Below, one piece after another: positions 1 to 10,984 of a stretch of DNA of 64,000 bases (position 1 is the stretch's first letter; every line of letters begins with the position of its first letter). The notes under the pieces are model-generated. The model did no database searches. It worked only from the letters and a program-made list of their open reading frames with translations, and had not been told where the DNA came from. This DNA comes from Torreya grandis (lineage: Eukaryota; Streptophyta; Pinopsida; Cupressales; Taxaceae), in contig JARHVA010008422.1 in NCBI GenBank assembly GCA_037957365.1, forward strand, positions 62,501 through 126,500. Direction: 5' to 3'. Position numbers and translations under genes: made by a program.

Positions 1-1039
1 TTAGAAATAATAATTCTCTTTTGATCAATGCATAGTAGAATTACCAAGTGATTGTTAGATGTGTTTGGAGAGGCCCTAATATGCTTATATGTAATAATAT
101 TTGAAATATTTCCTTTATCTAATCTTGATAAAATTTTGGGAGGGGTAATATGAAATGTATAAAATTTTAAAATTTATTGTTAGAGTGTGGGGAATAAGTC
201 TGCACTAGTGGACATGGTAACAGTGCAACCCTATCTATTATTACATCTTGATTTATCCTTAGTAAGCAAATTTTATTTTAATAAGATATTATGACTATTA
301 ATTTGTTAGTTTCTAGTTTGTGAAATCAAATATATATACCATTTTTGTTAAACTTCTATATTTGATAGTTTACATCTTAATTTATAATATAATTATTCAA
401 CTAAAAACATATGACTAATATTTACTTTTATATATTCTGACATAAATGATATAATCATATTTATATTAGTTACTATTAGTTATTTTCTAGTTATAAAAAT
501 GGAATAAAAATTGTTTACTTATTTTAGGTGGATTCAAGGCTATCTCATCCTCACTAAGTGGTACCAAGGGAGACCATCATAGGGGAGATGATGGTAGATT
601 AGGGAAATTAGGTTAGGATAGAGTAAACCTAGAACGATCTCCCATACACACACACACACACTTGACTATTTAAATAATAATGGTTTATGGTATTTTATTA
701 TTTACTTCTGATAGTTAGTTTTTGAAATAATTTTCTATGTGGTTACTTTTGGTGGTCTACATATTATGCTTATAATTGCATGTTTATATTTGGTTTTCTT
801 TGGGGTCCTAAATTTAATCTATTTAAAATTAATATTGTGAGCTGAGTGTGATTTATTTTTGATTTCAAACCAATTTTGATTTAGAGTCATTATTATGTAC
901 TAATTTAATAATTTTGTTATTCTTACCTATTTAGTTTATCATGATGTTTATTTCTTATTTTTGTACTTGTTGGGTCTTATTGTTTAACTACCCACTTAAT
1001 TTTTTCTCAATTGGAAAAAGGTCATGATGTAGCATTTTG
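1..1039. other. unassigned AT-rich sequence
   Basis: No coding frame, LTR terminus or conserved motif is recognisable on either strand. A short (CA)n run lies at about 644-661. It may be older repeat DNA into which element A inserted, but nothing in it supports a specific call. Confidence 0.6.
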
Positions 1040-2290
1040 GTGTATATTTAAAATATAATGGCCTTATTATGATAAATTCTAATCACCTAAAAGTGGTAAT
1101 CAAATGCTAAGAGTGTTTCTTGAGTTAACCTATTCCTAGCTTAGCCCTAGACCCATCCTAAAGCCTTAGACACACTTTTTCTATTCATTCAGCATACCAT
1201 AATCACACACAGTTAGCCTAAACATATCCCAAAACTATCTTCTCAGACCCCAACCCAAATTGCTCAGTAGTCTACCAAGTGGAAATTAGAACCACATTTG
1301 AGACACTTAAACCATATAGCATTATTGTCCCCAATTGGGCACTACTATCTTTATCCATAGCTCTTCCCAATGGATACTTTTTCAAATGTGTTCCCCTCTT
1401 AAGGTCAGCTTAAGAGTATTTTATAATCTTCACAAGCTATAAAAATCTATAAATACAAGTCTGATTGACCTCTATTCACTAGATGGAAAATAGATGTAAA
1501 ATTTATTCAAACCAAAGATAAAGTTGAGAAAAATCAAGGTATTTGATCCCTATTCTTCCCCACTTCTACATACTACCATATGTAATGACCCTAATCCTAG
1601 TTTTCAAACATTTCAAATCTCAATCACGTTCAAGGCATCCAATCTCACTCTCATTCTAGCATTCAATTACACTTGAATTGAGCACTATGTGGGAGAACTA
1701 CATAGAGATTGATCCCTCTTCAAATTATTGGTATGTAGGCAACTCTCTTCACAAAGGGGTTTTGAGGATGTCTAGTCCATCCTACTAATGAACACACAAA
1801 TATTGCTCATTCCATACTTTCAAGGAGGATTAGGTTTTGCACATTAAATCAAGTTTTTTAGGCACAACACAGAGCTCCAAGTTTCATGAATGAAGGAACA
1901 AGAAATAAAAACATAGGATTAGGTGCTCCTATTAAATATAACAATACTAAAAAGGGGAAACTACTACCACTTGAAATATATTACATAAATATGATTCTAC
2001 TATCAATAATAGCTGCTACTATCCAGTTAGTAGATGAACACTAGAATCCTATTGATGACACTTAGAACTACCGAAATCTCAAATTTTAGAACCTATATCA
2101 TACATAATAATCATTTTTTAGATAATTCTATTTTCAAGCCTATTTATTAATATTTTTATAAAGTTAAATAAATTCAATTTCTATAACAAATCAATACTTA
2201 ATTATTACAATTTATTTAACTAATTTAGACATCTTAGCCCTTTAATATTAACATAAGATTTTCAAAGTGAAACCCTAAAAGGTTAAATCA
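1040..2290 (+). repeat. candidate 5' LTR of gypsy element A
   Basis: The right edge is the better supported one. The sequence ending ggttaaatca at 2290 is followed by tttggtgaacc. That arrangement is almost the same, in reverse complement, as the inner edge of the 47614-48846 LTR of element E. Upstream there are scattered short matches to E's LTR, including gggagaactacat near 1690 and agccttaga near 1162. The left edge is a guess based on E's 1233-bp LTR length. The copy is highly diverged, and no matching 3' LTR was found downstream of the A integrase. Confidence 0.35.
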
Positions 2291-2302
2291 TTTGGTGAAC
2301 CA
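2291..2302 (+). promoter_or_regulatory. primer-binding-site-like sequence, element A
   Basis: tttggtgaacca directly follows the inferred LTR end. The same tttggtgaacc core sits, on the minus strand, directly inside the right-hand LTR of element E (47601-47613). Conservation at the same position in two diverged elements supports a primer-binding role. The tRNA was not identified. Confidence 0.35.
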
Positions 2303-2614
2303 ATATTACTTCAAATATTTCTTCAAACCCTAGCTTGTATTCATCCAAATTTTGTGTAATAAAATTAAGGAAACACACTTCTAATTTTCTATTTTTTTAG
2401 ACAACCTAGCTAAATTAAAATCAATTTTACATTATGGTTTCAATTTATTTTACATCTAATTTAATTTATTGCAAATAAACCTTATATTTAAAAACCCTAA
2501 CCCTAGATGATCTTAGGGTGTGTATCCTTTTTTATCATATTTTAATTAGTTTATACTAATAATTCAAAATTCATCTATTCAATTGTAGTGTCTCTATATC
2601 AATTTATTTGTTAT
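2303..2614 (+). other. untranslated leader of element A
   Basis: AT-rich leader between the PBS-like site and the first gag-like ATG. It contains accctaaccctag at about 2495-2507, a telobox-like motif often found in plant leaders. Element E's leader also has aaccctaa-type motifs in the same relative place. No ORF. Confidence 0.35.
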
Positions 2615-3560
2615 ATGCCATCTAAAAAAACTCTCTTATATTAAGAAGTACTAGACTAGGTGAAAATCCTATAAAGCATATTCACATTCCTAATATCTAA
2701 ACCTATAACAAGGATAAAGAACCTATTAAAAATTCAAATATGAATCTTTCAAACCTCTATTATGTGAAATTTAATTATAATTCATCTGAAGATGAATAAT
2801 ATAACCAAGAGCAAGATCAGGTCCACATTGACGATCAAGACACACTACCTCCACTTAACATTAATGATATAATTATGATCAAAGATGAGGTATTAAAGGG
2901 CTTCAAAGATATAATTTGGGAACAACACCTTGATCATGCACATATTCTATGGTATATATTATAAATTAATAAGAAGATAAAAGTTGTTTAATCTTTAACC
3001 CATATAGTTAATAATATTACTACACCTTCAGTGAGGCCCACTCAACCAACTTAGATAACACAACCCAAGTTTTTTATTCAACCATCAATATTAGCTACAC
3101 CACTTTTGGATTGATCTTGTACTCCAAATGTGTAATCCATTATGTAATAAGTTATTACTATATAGTCTAATGTGTTACATCTCAAAAAAGGAGCAACTAG
3201 GCCATCACATGCCTTGGATTCCAACATTATCTTGCATATGCCTTTGACACATCACATAGTAGAAACTCAATTACCATAAAATATTGTGGAACCCAATCTC
3301 ACATTATATGATGGAGAGAGTGACCCATAACATCAACTCAAAGTCTTTCACATATCATGCTTGGACTATGTGTCTAATGATTAGCTTCTTACAAAGCTAT
3401 TTCCATGCAGTCTCAAGGATTATGCCCTACATTAGTCCTATGATTTTCCAAATAATTTTGTCATGGCATTCAATACTTTATTTGACATGTTCCTACCATA
3501 ATTATCTATCAAAACCAATGATAAGATATCATATTCATAAGTGGCATAACTAAAGTAAAA
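2615..3560 (+). pseudogene. Ty3/gypsy gag remnant (element A)
   Basis: Gag forms the particle shell that packages retrotransposon RNA. The ATG at 2615 starts a reading path broken by many stops. An acidic stretch lies near 2790-2880. At about 3280-3420 the translation in a shifted frame reads TLYDGESDP, then VFHISCLDYVSND. This matches the start of the Retrotrans_gag domain, whose usual form is YDGxxDPxxHxxxF. The 89-residue open frame at 3284-3553 overlaps this but lies in a different frame from the gag match. The protein would be non-functional. A protease remnant and zinc-knuckle-like stretch follow on the same strand, in the normal order. Confidence 0.6.
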
Positions 3561-4059
3561 TTCAAATGAGCCTATCATCGATTATGTCTTACAATAAAAG
3601 ACAATATTATCCAAATTGACTAGACTGATGGAAGATAGGGAGATTTAGGATATATTTGAATTTAGTCTATTACTATTACTACATGAAGCTATCTTATTCA
3701 ATAAGTTTCCCATATTTACATATATGTGCCACATAGTCAAGGAAAGAGAGGTTAATCTCATAGTAATGGGAAAAATTAAGTACATAAATGAATGAGAATA
3801 AGCTATTAAGAGTATATAAAAACCTCCATACAAGGTTAGGGATTCATAAAATAAAAGAAATCAAAAGGTCATAGTCAATGTAGCTTCAAACCCTTCTCTT
3901 AGATTGGTTTTATTTTTTCCTTAGTATAGAGTCTTCAATAATCTTTCAGAGTCATCAACATGGATTCTATAACAACTATTGGAATGTAATGTAATATATA
4001 TCCCTCCCATTAAAGAGGCTAATATGACATGAAATATTCTAAATATTTATGATTCAAAT

Positions 4060-4404
4060 GAATTCTAAGAGAATCATAGGGCACCATATCATAGGATAAA
4101 TATATTCATTAACCTAAAGCACAAGATACAAGATCTCATTAAGGCTAACATTATTGAAGTGGGAACACCCATAGAAGCATTGAAAAAAATAGATGCAAAG
4201 GAACTTAAGATATTTTTAGATCCATTCCCAAATAATATAACTAATGAGGTAGGGGGCATATTAGGTGTTTGCTATACATACCACGTACATCCACTACCAT
4301 ATTCCTATCACATAATTATAGAAGAGACACATCCACTACATAAAATTATTGGCATGTGTCACATTACAATGCCACCTAGACCACTTATCACATTTTTAGA
4401 GTAG
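4060..4404 (+). pseudogene. gag C-terminus / zinc-knuckle linker (element A)
   Basis: Reading through 4075-4140 gives HRAPYH, then LKHKIQDLIKANIIEVG. LKHKIQDLI followed by a short acidic or hydrophobic tail is the usual linker directly after the single zinc knuckle of many plant Ty3/gypsy gag proteins. The knuckle itself is degenerate: the two His positions can be seen, while the Cys positions are lost. The 81-residue ORF at 4159-4404 is the open remainder of this frame, up to EVGTPIEALKKIDAKELK and beyond. It lies between the gag core and the protease, as expected. Confidence 0.55.
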
Positions 4405-4559
4405 GATATTGTGGATGATGACATAAATTTACATTCACTCTTTATATGAGCATATATAGACCATCATCCTTTTCATAAGTTAATGGTTGACAAGCATGAG
4501 TACCATGACACTTTTACAACACTTGGGATACATAGAGTGGGATATATTCCCCATGGATA

Positions 4560-4880
4560 CAATCATTACTAGTTTCAATGGACATGGTCAATGCTCCATT
4601 AGGGAGATTATGCTTCCATTATAGGTTGGAATAACACATATAACAACTTAGTTCTTAGTAGTACCTAGTACAAGTATATTCAATATATTATTGAGTAGGC
4701 CATGGTTACAACATCTCCTTGCCATCTCATCTACAATACACCAATTTTTGAAGTATATACGTGCTAACCAGGCTATTAAGGTTGAGGGTGTCCCATATGA
4801 GTATCCTCTTCCGATCCCATAAGTAGTTTCAAGATAGTTTCTAGTTACAGTTTCAACATAGATAGTAGTTACATTTCTAG
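4560..4880 (+). pseudogene. Ty3/gypsy aspartic protease remnant (element A)
   Basis: The protease would cut the Gag-Pol polyprotein. At 4691-4760 the translation reads LSRPWLQHLLAISSTIHQFL. This is the LGRPWLHxxxAVxSTLHQxLK signature that closes plant Ty3/gypsy protease domains, with Gly changed to Ser. Upstream, 4580-4640 carries the typical flap-to-LLGRP spacing in a shifted frame. The catalytic D[ST]G is not clear. The minus-strand ORF over the same bases (4648-5004) is a shadow. No RT follows. Instead, the LTR of element B begins about 320 bp downstream. Confidence 0.65.
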
Positions 4881-5197
4881 TGCCACTACTAGATATTACA
4901 TAGTTATTAGTTATAGTCAAAAGTATAGATCTTATGCATACTTCATAGTGTTTGGCATAGTCATTAGATAATGTCAGGTCCACTCCTATGGTATTTACAT
5001 GCATGCAAACTCTCCCTAAGAGACCATTAATAGATATACTATTACATCATAGATACATCAAATATTTTAGTGGACCTTATTCTACTTATTTAAAACTAAG
5101 ATCAATTATATTAGGTTCTATGGGTTCTCAAAATAGGGCACCTACATCATCTACAACTTTAACATATACCAGATGGGTCCCTAAGACCCCTACAACA
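4881..5197 (+). other. residual element A sequence up to the B insertion
   Basis: Plus-strand sequence after the protease, partly open at 4988-5200 as a 70-residue frame without recognisable motifs. It ends where similarity to the 25531-26358 LTR of element B begins. It is probably A sequence between protease and RT. Confidence 0.35.
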
Positions 5198-5490
5198 TAG
5201 AATAAGCATGATGCAAAAGTATCACAATGTAAAATATCATGGTGTAAGAGTTCATGGTGTAAGAATATCATGTTATCGTAAATATTAATAATTAATAGAG
5301 AACTAAGGAATGAAGGACACAAAAAACTAGAGGAAGACTTGGGGAGCATGTGGGAAGTGGGAGATGGTTATGGAGAAATTCAAATGGATGAAAAAGACTA
5401 ATTCAAGCATGAATATAACATAAAACCATGATAAGATAGGAACTCAATGATTTGTATCCATAAATAAAGAGAGAATATAGGGGATCAAAG
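5198..5490 (+). repeat. element B 5' LTR, left part
   Basis: From about 5198 the sequence (gaataagcatgatg, then cttggggagcatg near 5338) matches the start of the LTR at 25531-25850. It includes the run through gagagaatataggggatcaaag, where the match is interrupted by element C. The match resumes at 13817. By eye the two LTR copies are strongly diverged, so B is old. The start was placed by pairing tagaataagc here with tggaataagc at 25531. Confidence 0.65.
5486..5490 (+). repeat. target-site duplication of element C, left copy
   Basis: caaag directly precedes the tgttgg start of element C. The identical caaag occurs at 13812-13816 directly after its taaca end. At the matching unbroken point in B's 3' LTR the sequence reads taaag (25851-25855), once only. 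Confidence 0.85.
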
Positions 5491-8224
5491 TGTTGGAGGT
5501 TTGTCTATGATGTCTCCAAGGTGACCAAGGTTGTTGATGAGGTGTCATGTGTGTTAGATTAACAATGACAAAGTGTGCTTCAATGTTCCTACATGGTTAT
5601 TTTGTTTTTGAATTTGTAAGGTAATTGATGGATGATATTGATGGTATGTACATGTATTAGAGACCCTATGGGGTTTTATGAGTGCTTATAATGCTTATGG
5701 AAGTGAACATAATTCATCAGAACAATCATGTGAATGTCTAAGCTCAAGTATTCATCTTGATAAATAAAGTTACGTGAGAATATTGATGACATAATATTTA
5801 AAAAATACAAGTGTTTAAAGAGTATATTTATATATGGATATATTCACCTATGTGAGGAGATTATATGGTTCAAATTTTAGGTCATGAGGTTGAGCATAAC
5901 AAAAGTTATTAAGGTGCAAAGTTGGCCCCTCAGACAAAGTTCACTAAGTTTCTATACTTATCCAAAATTGTAAGAGAAGATACAATGGTGAGAATTTAAT
6001 TTGAATAGATAAGTATCTAATGGTATAGTTTAAAGTTAAATATTCAATATTTCATGTGTTAGTGACATGTGTCATAATCATACAGTTTGAGTAGTAGATC
6101 TATGGTGAGCATGAAACCTATCAAATAGAGGTCAATGGTGAGAATATTATCATGAAGTTAGAGATAAATAACACACATTAAGTTAATAATTAAAAGGATT
6201 CTTATATTTCATGTATAACTACCAAGTGGCACAAGCACATTGATTGAATGGTACATGGTGTGTAGAAGGCACACAGAGCTGCCAAGTGGCACAATCATGG
6301 GAGCTCGGATCAAAGATCAATAGTGAGATTTAAAAGATAAATACCAAGACACTTATAGGAATATAAATGGTGCATATTAATTCAAATTTTCTATGGATCA
6401 TGAGATGAGGTCAAATTTTATGATGTTTAACATTTACACAGTGATCGTTGGCATTTGAATTTAACAAAGGAAAAACTAGTGCTTAGTATTTTGCTTATAT
6501 ATTTTGATCTAAGATGAATTTAAAGGTGATGTAAAAATAAAATTTGAAGAGGAATTCAAGTCACATATATAAAAGTGAGTTATAAGGTTTTAATGTCTAT
6601 ATAGTCAAATATATTAATTTCCAAATTTGATAATTGAAGAGTTCTTGGTAGTATTTTGATGTTTCAAGATCATATAACTATTAGAGAGTGTTTTATACTT
6701 CATTAATATTATCTATGTGGATTTTGGAGATTTTAAAAATCCATATTCATTGTGAATAATTTATTAGAATTTGATTGTGTTTATTGAATGCATTGGCATA
6801 TTGAGTGACCATTATATAGAGGTAAGTTAAAGGTGTTCTAAGTAGAATTGAAGAAGAAAATGAGCATGGAGATGTTATATAAGTATGTAAGGCTTAAGAG
6901 AAATCATTGGTTGTTATATTTTTCCCCTAATAAGATATGGAGAGTCAAAATAGATTGACTATATATGATTAGTCTAAGTGGTCATTTTGAGAGAGTTGTA
7001 TTTAGAGCTTAGATCTTGTGTTGAAGTGTATAAAGCACATAGAGGTGTAGAAGAGGTCTTGAAGGGTTCACCCATGTGATATAATCACATGGATAAGAAT
7101 TTATTTTTTGCTTTAGAAGTTTTGGACTATGTTTTTTGTGTATAAATACCTAAAGAGTAAGGAAACCTAATTGGTAGGTTCAAGTGTAGAGTTGGTGTTC
7201 CAGGTGGCATGGTTCCATAGAGGAGTAAGAAAGTGGATATTAGAAATAGGTTTGATGTGTTATAAGCATTTTTAAAGGATGAAGGTGGTCCAAGTAGTCT
7301 CACATGTAATGTGTGAGTATGAAGGCTTAAATTCTTTAGGTCTCACCAAGACCTAAAGGTGGTTTGGGGATAATGAGGTAATGACCAACTTATGAAGAGT
7401 GTGGTTCTCACATGTAATGTGTATATGGACCTATGTTAAGTGTGGTTTAAGTATGTAAAGCATCTTGGCTGAACAAGATGGATTAAAAGAAGAGAGTGGT
7501 ATAAGTACAAAGGTCAAATTGGATAAGTGTGAATTAAAGAGAAGGAGAGAACTTTTGAAAGAAAAGGCACATGTCATTGAGGACCAAAATATAGTGAAGA
7601 GGATCAGGCATTCTTGTTTGATCAATTTGATTCAATAGAATAGATAGTTCATTATACCTAATGAGCCGAGATGAGGTAGTTTGAGTGAGTTAGTCCTAGA
7701 GGCAACTTGAGAGATATTAGAGGAGAAGAGTGCAGAAAAAGGTGGTCATCATCAGTTTAAGATAATCAAACAATGTTTAAGATGATTTGTTCAAGGTAGA
7801 TGAGTGGGTGCTTAGTTATCTAAGGGGTCAGTTCCTCCTTATAAGGTAAAGTTTGCTAAAGGTCTACTTGTTATGGGTGCTCAACTAGATAAGGGCAATA
7901 ACTCCTTATGGGATTAGTTTCTCAATAAACTAAGGGATGGGTATTCCTTGATTAGTTGGTGCTGGTCTACATGTTAGATATTGTTTTATAGGACTATAGT
8001 CAATATCATAAGGTTTAGTGGGTTTTATCCCCCAAGAGGGTTTCTCACATATATGATGTGATCATGTGATGTATGCTCTTATGTATGCTTTGGATGTATG
8101 TGATTTCATGTTTATGTTACTTGATAAAGTTGATGTATGTTGAATGTTTAAGAGTTGGGAATTAAATTGGATTATCTTGCATCATTGATTCACCCCCTCC
8201 CTCTCAGTGATTTTACCTCTAATA
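5491..8224 (+). repeat. element C 5' LTR
   Basis: It begins tgttggaggt and ends acctctaata (TG...TA; the final CA is mutated, while the 3' copy keeps taaca). Long co-linear identity with 10985-13811 can be followed throughout. Examples are gatgaggtgtcatgtgtgtt at both starts and gatgtatgctcttatgtatg near both ends. Internal short repeats include ccaagtggcacaa (about 6230 and 6280) and ctcacatgtaatgtgt (about 7300 and 7407). A TATA-like site lies at 7141. Confidence 0.85.
7141..7148 (+). promoter_or_regulatory. candidate TATA box of element C LTR
   Basis: tataaata stands in a conserved stretch (ttttttgtgtataaa) shared with the 3' LTR at 12713. It would put the transcript start near 7175 and leave a long R-U5 of about 1 kb. 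Confidence 0.45.
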
Positions 8225-8226
8225 AT

Positions 8227-8238
8227 TAGTATTAGAGT
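8227..8238 (+). promoter_or_regulatory. element C primer binding site (decayed tRNA-Met type)
   Basis: tagtattagagt starts two bases after the LTR. It differs from the canonical initiator-Met PBS tggtatcagagc only by three transitions (G to A, C to T, C to T), consistent with methylation decay. It would have primed minus-strand cDNA synthesis. Confidence 0.7.
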
Positions 8239-8287
8239 AGGACCTTCTATACAAGTTTAACCACTTGAAGGTGATCCAACATAAAAT

Positions 8288-9826
8288 ATGGGTGAAAATA
8301 TCATCATTTTTGATAAAGTAGTTTTCCATTATAGTGAAGATGAAGAAGTGTTCTATAACAGTGAGGAAGAAAAAATTGATCAAGAAGCTAAGCTTATGGA
8401 TGCACTTAGTGAACTAAAGGAAAAAAAAAGAGGAATTATAAAATGAGGGATATGATAAAGGGTCTTGAATCTCTATTCAATTATCTTAAGGGAAGTTTTT
8501 TAGTCAAGTCTGAGAGAGAGAGAGAGAGGAAAAGAAGAATCAAGAATAAATCAACCTCAATAAGGATTTAGAATCATTAAAAACAAGTTCAAGATCAAAA
8601 TATGATAAATAGAAGATCAAAATTATTGAGGATAAATTAAGGGTTACAAATACAAATCTAAGCTCAAAAGAGGAAGAATGTAGACACCTTAAGACCCAGT
8701 TAGAAGAGACAAATGCCAAGTTGAGTTTAAAGTAAGGTGAGCATGATGAGTTGAAGTCCAATCTTGATTATATAAAGATTATTGAAGAGAAAACATGTAG
8801 ATTGAAATATGACATGGCCAAAAGGGATAATAAGGATAAGAAGGATAAGGAGACCATTAAAGATTTCAAAATTTAATTAGAGTTTGAAATTTCAAGCATG
8901 AGGGCTAAAGAAGATGAATGTGTTCAATTGAAGGCTAATATTATTTCCATAAAGGATGAGCATGAAAAGGTCATAATAAAGACAATAAATATTGAAGAAG
9001 AACCAAAAAAATAAGAACAAGGCAAATATAATGGTAACATAAAAGATAACAAGTCAAATAAGGTCAAAGATAAAATGAAGAAGCTAATCAGACAACCAAA
9101 TGCTTCAAGGTATGCCAAATATTTTATGGGCCATTATTTTATCTGTCATATTATTGGTCATAGGGAAAAAGACTATGTAAAAATAATCAATTAGTCAAAA
9201 GGATATCACTACCATATTCAAATAAAAGGTATGGAAGACATTGTTTATTAAAGTTTTCAAAAGGTTGGTCACATTGCTAGGTTCTGCAAACAAAGACCAT
9301 CAAGTCAAGATAAGTTCAATCAGTCTCTTAGAGTGCAAAAAAGAAGAAAATCTAGACATATCAATGCAATGAGATATTCATCCTAGAGTCATTGTTATGC
9401 ATGCAATCAATTTGGCCATATTACTAGAGAATTCAAGAGGAGAAGAAATTAGTCAAATACATGTCATAATCATCATCAAGCAAAAGGTATGAATGATTAT
9501 ATTTATTTTATATGTCATAGAGTTGGTCACATTTATAGGTATTACAAGAACAAGTTAAATGAGTTCTAAAATAAAAATAAGGTATATGGAACTCCTAGTG
9601 TGAAAGGAAGAAGTAAAAAATGGTTGTGGAAACCTAAGCCTATTAGGAGAGATCAGATTGAGACCAAAGATGGTTTGTTTTCAATGATAAAGATGAAACA
9701 AGGTCAAGAGTTTCTATTGTTTGCATTAGTTGACAAGTTTGAAGTAAAGAATGAAGTCAAGGATCCATTTAAAGTAAATTTGATAATTAGTCATAACTAC
9801 AATTCAAATGAGAGTATGGAGATATG
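8288..9826 (+). pseudogene. gag-like gene with coiled coil and four zinc knuckles (element C)
   Basis: The ATG at 8288 opens MGENIIIFDKVVFHYSEDEE, followed by a Lys/Glu-rich heptad-like region (about 8380-9110, for example LKTQLEETNAKLSLK) that looks coiled-coil. Zinc-knuckle-like motifs then follow: CHIIGHREKDY (9143), FQKVGHIARFCKQRP (about 9255), CYACNQFGHITREF (about 9398) and CHRVGHIYRYYK (about 9508). Each has lost one or more ligands, mostly Cys to Tyr or Phe. The best open stretch is 9600-9826 (75 codons), with KPKPIRRDQ. The usual N-terminal copia gag domain is absent. Many TAG and TAA stops make it a pseudogene. Minus-strand ORFs here are shadows. Confidence 0.6.
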
Positions 9827-10971
9827 AGAGTCTCCTAAGTTTTGGGATTTTTAGTCTCACTATGTCAAAGAATGTATCTCTCTATGCTTCAAGGAGACAT
9901 TTTACAGAAGGAAGAAGCATGGTGGATGCTAGTTGAATTTTTGTTGATGTTATAGGACAAGAAAGATATTTTCAAAGTGTGCTTGGATAAGGGTGATCAA
10001 TGATTTTTATGTAACTGCTCCAAAGTGTTGTGATGGAATGATTCATAATATATATTAAGGGCTAATGATCCTAAATTTAAATTTTTGGTCAATATTTGAT
10101 GGATGGTCTAGATGGTCAATATGGTGAAGAATGAAGTTGAGTATGTAAGATATTAAAGTAGGGAATGGAAATTTCTAGGCGTTTGATCAAGGATGATAAG
10201 TTGTCAAGATGTTATTTTTGTATAAGAAAGATGTGTTGATCTTGTTAAAGAGTACTTAATGTATGATGTTATTTGGTCCTGAAGGTAAGATCTTGTCAAT
10301 TTCTATTGCTTAAATTGATTGATCAAATGTTAAAAGGCTGAAGACAAGTTTGATATGGAGTATGAGGAGAATATGTTGTCACATTTTTGATATCATACAG
10401 AAGATCTTAGATTTATAGATATGTCAAGTTAAGTATGCCATGGAGTTAGGGAGCTAGCTCAGATAGTTTGAATGGCTTGAAGAGATGTGCATAATATGAG
10501 GGGAAACATGTGTGATATGTTCTAGTCATGGTGGAGATATGAAGAAGTCTACTATAGATGTGAACTCAAGCATGTTTATATGATGAATTGATCAAAACAA
10601 GTCAAGTGATTTGATAATGTATTAAATCCTCATGCATAAACAAAAGGGGAGATTTGTAAATGGTCAGGTCCTAGGATCAGAGGATTGTGTAGTAAAACTT
10701 GAGAGAGAAGATGATATGTATGATCAAAGAATAATGTAGTTATGGAAAATGTTTGAATAAGATAAAGGTAAGAATAGGTATGTAAAATTTTAGGGTGATT
10801 ATGTATCATATTTTATATGTGGTCCTTTCCTATTATTGGTCCTTGAAGTCTTTTTAGGTTTGTAGGATTAGGATTTGAGCCCACTTTGTCAATGTGCCAA
10901 AGGGGGGAAAATTAATTAAAGAGAGAGATAGAGTTTATGCATAATATTTTCATTGGTGTTGACATCAATGA
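9827..10971 (+). other. non-coding interior of element C
   Basis: No protease, integrase or RT motif appears in any frame between the gag remnant and the 3' LTR. Near its end lies a first purine tract (10897-10910, ccaaaggggggaaa), about 75 bp before the polypurine tract that abuts the LTR. Confidence 0.6.
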
Positions 10972-10981
10972 CAAAGGGGGA
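10972..10981 (+). promoter_or_regulatory. element C polypurine tract
   Basis: caaaggggga lies just before the 3' LTR, the expected plus-strand primer position. A similar tract, ccaaaggggggaaa, lies at 10897-10910. Confidence 0.75.
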
Positions 10982-10984
10982 TAT

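Noticed and set aside
2490..2510. Interstitial telomere array
   Set aside because: Only about two repeat units; too short for a telomeric tract.
4648..5004. 118-residue minus-strand ORF, one of the longest open frames here
   Set aside because: It lies antisense to the recognisable protease motif LSRPWLQ of element A and has no features of its own.
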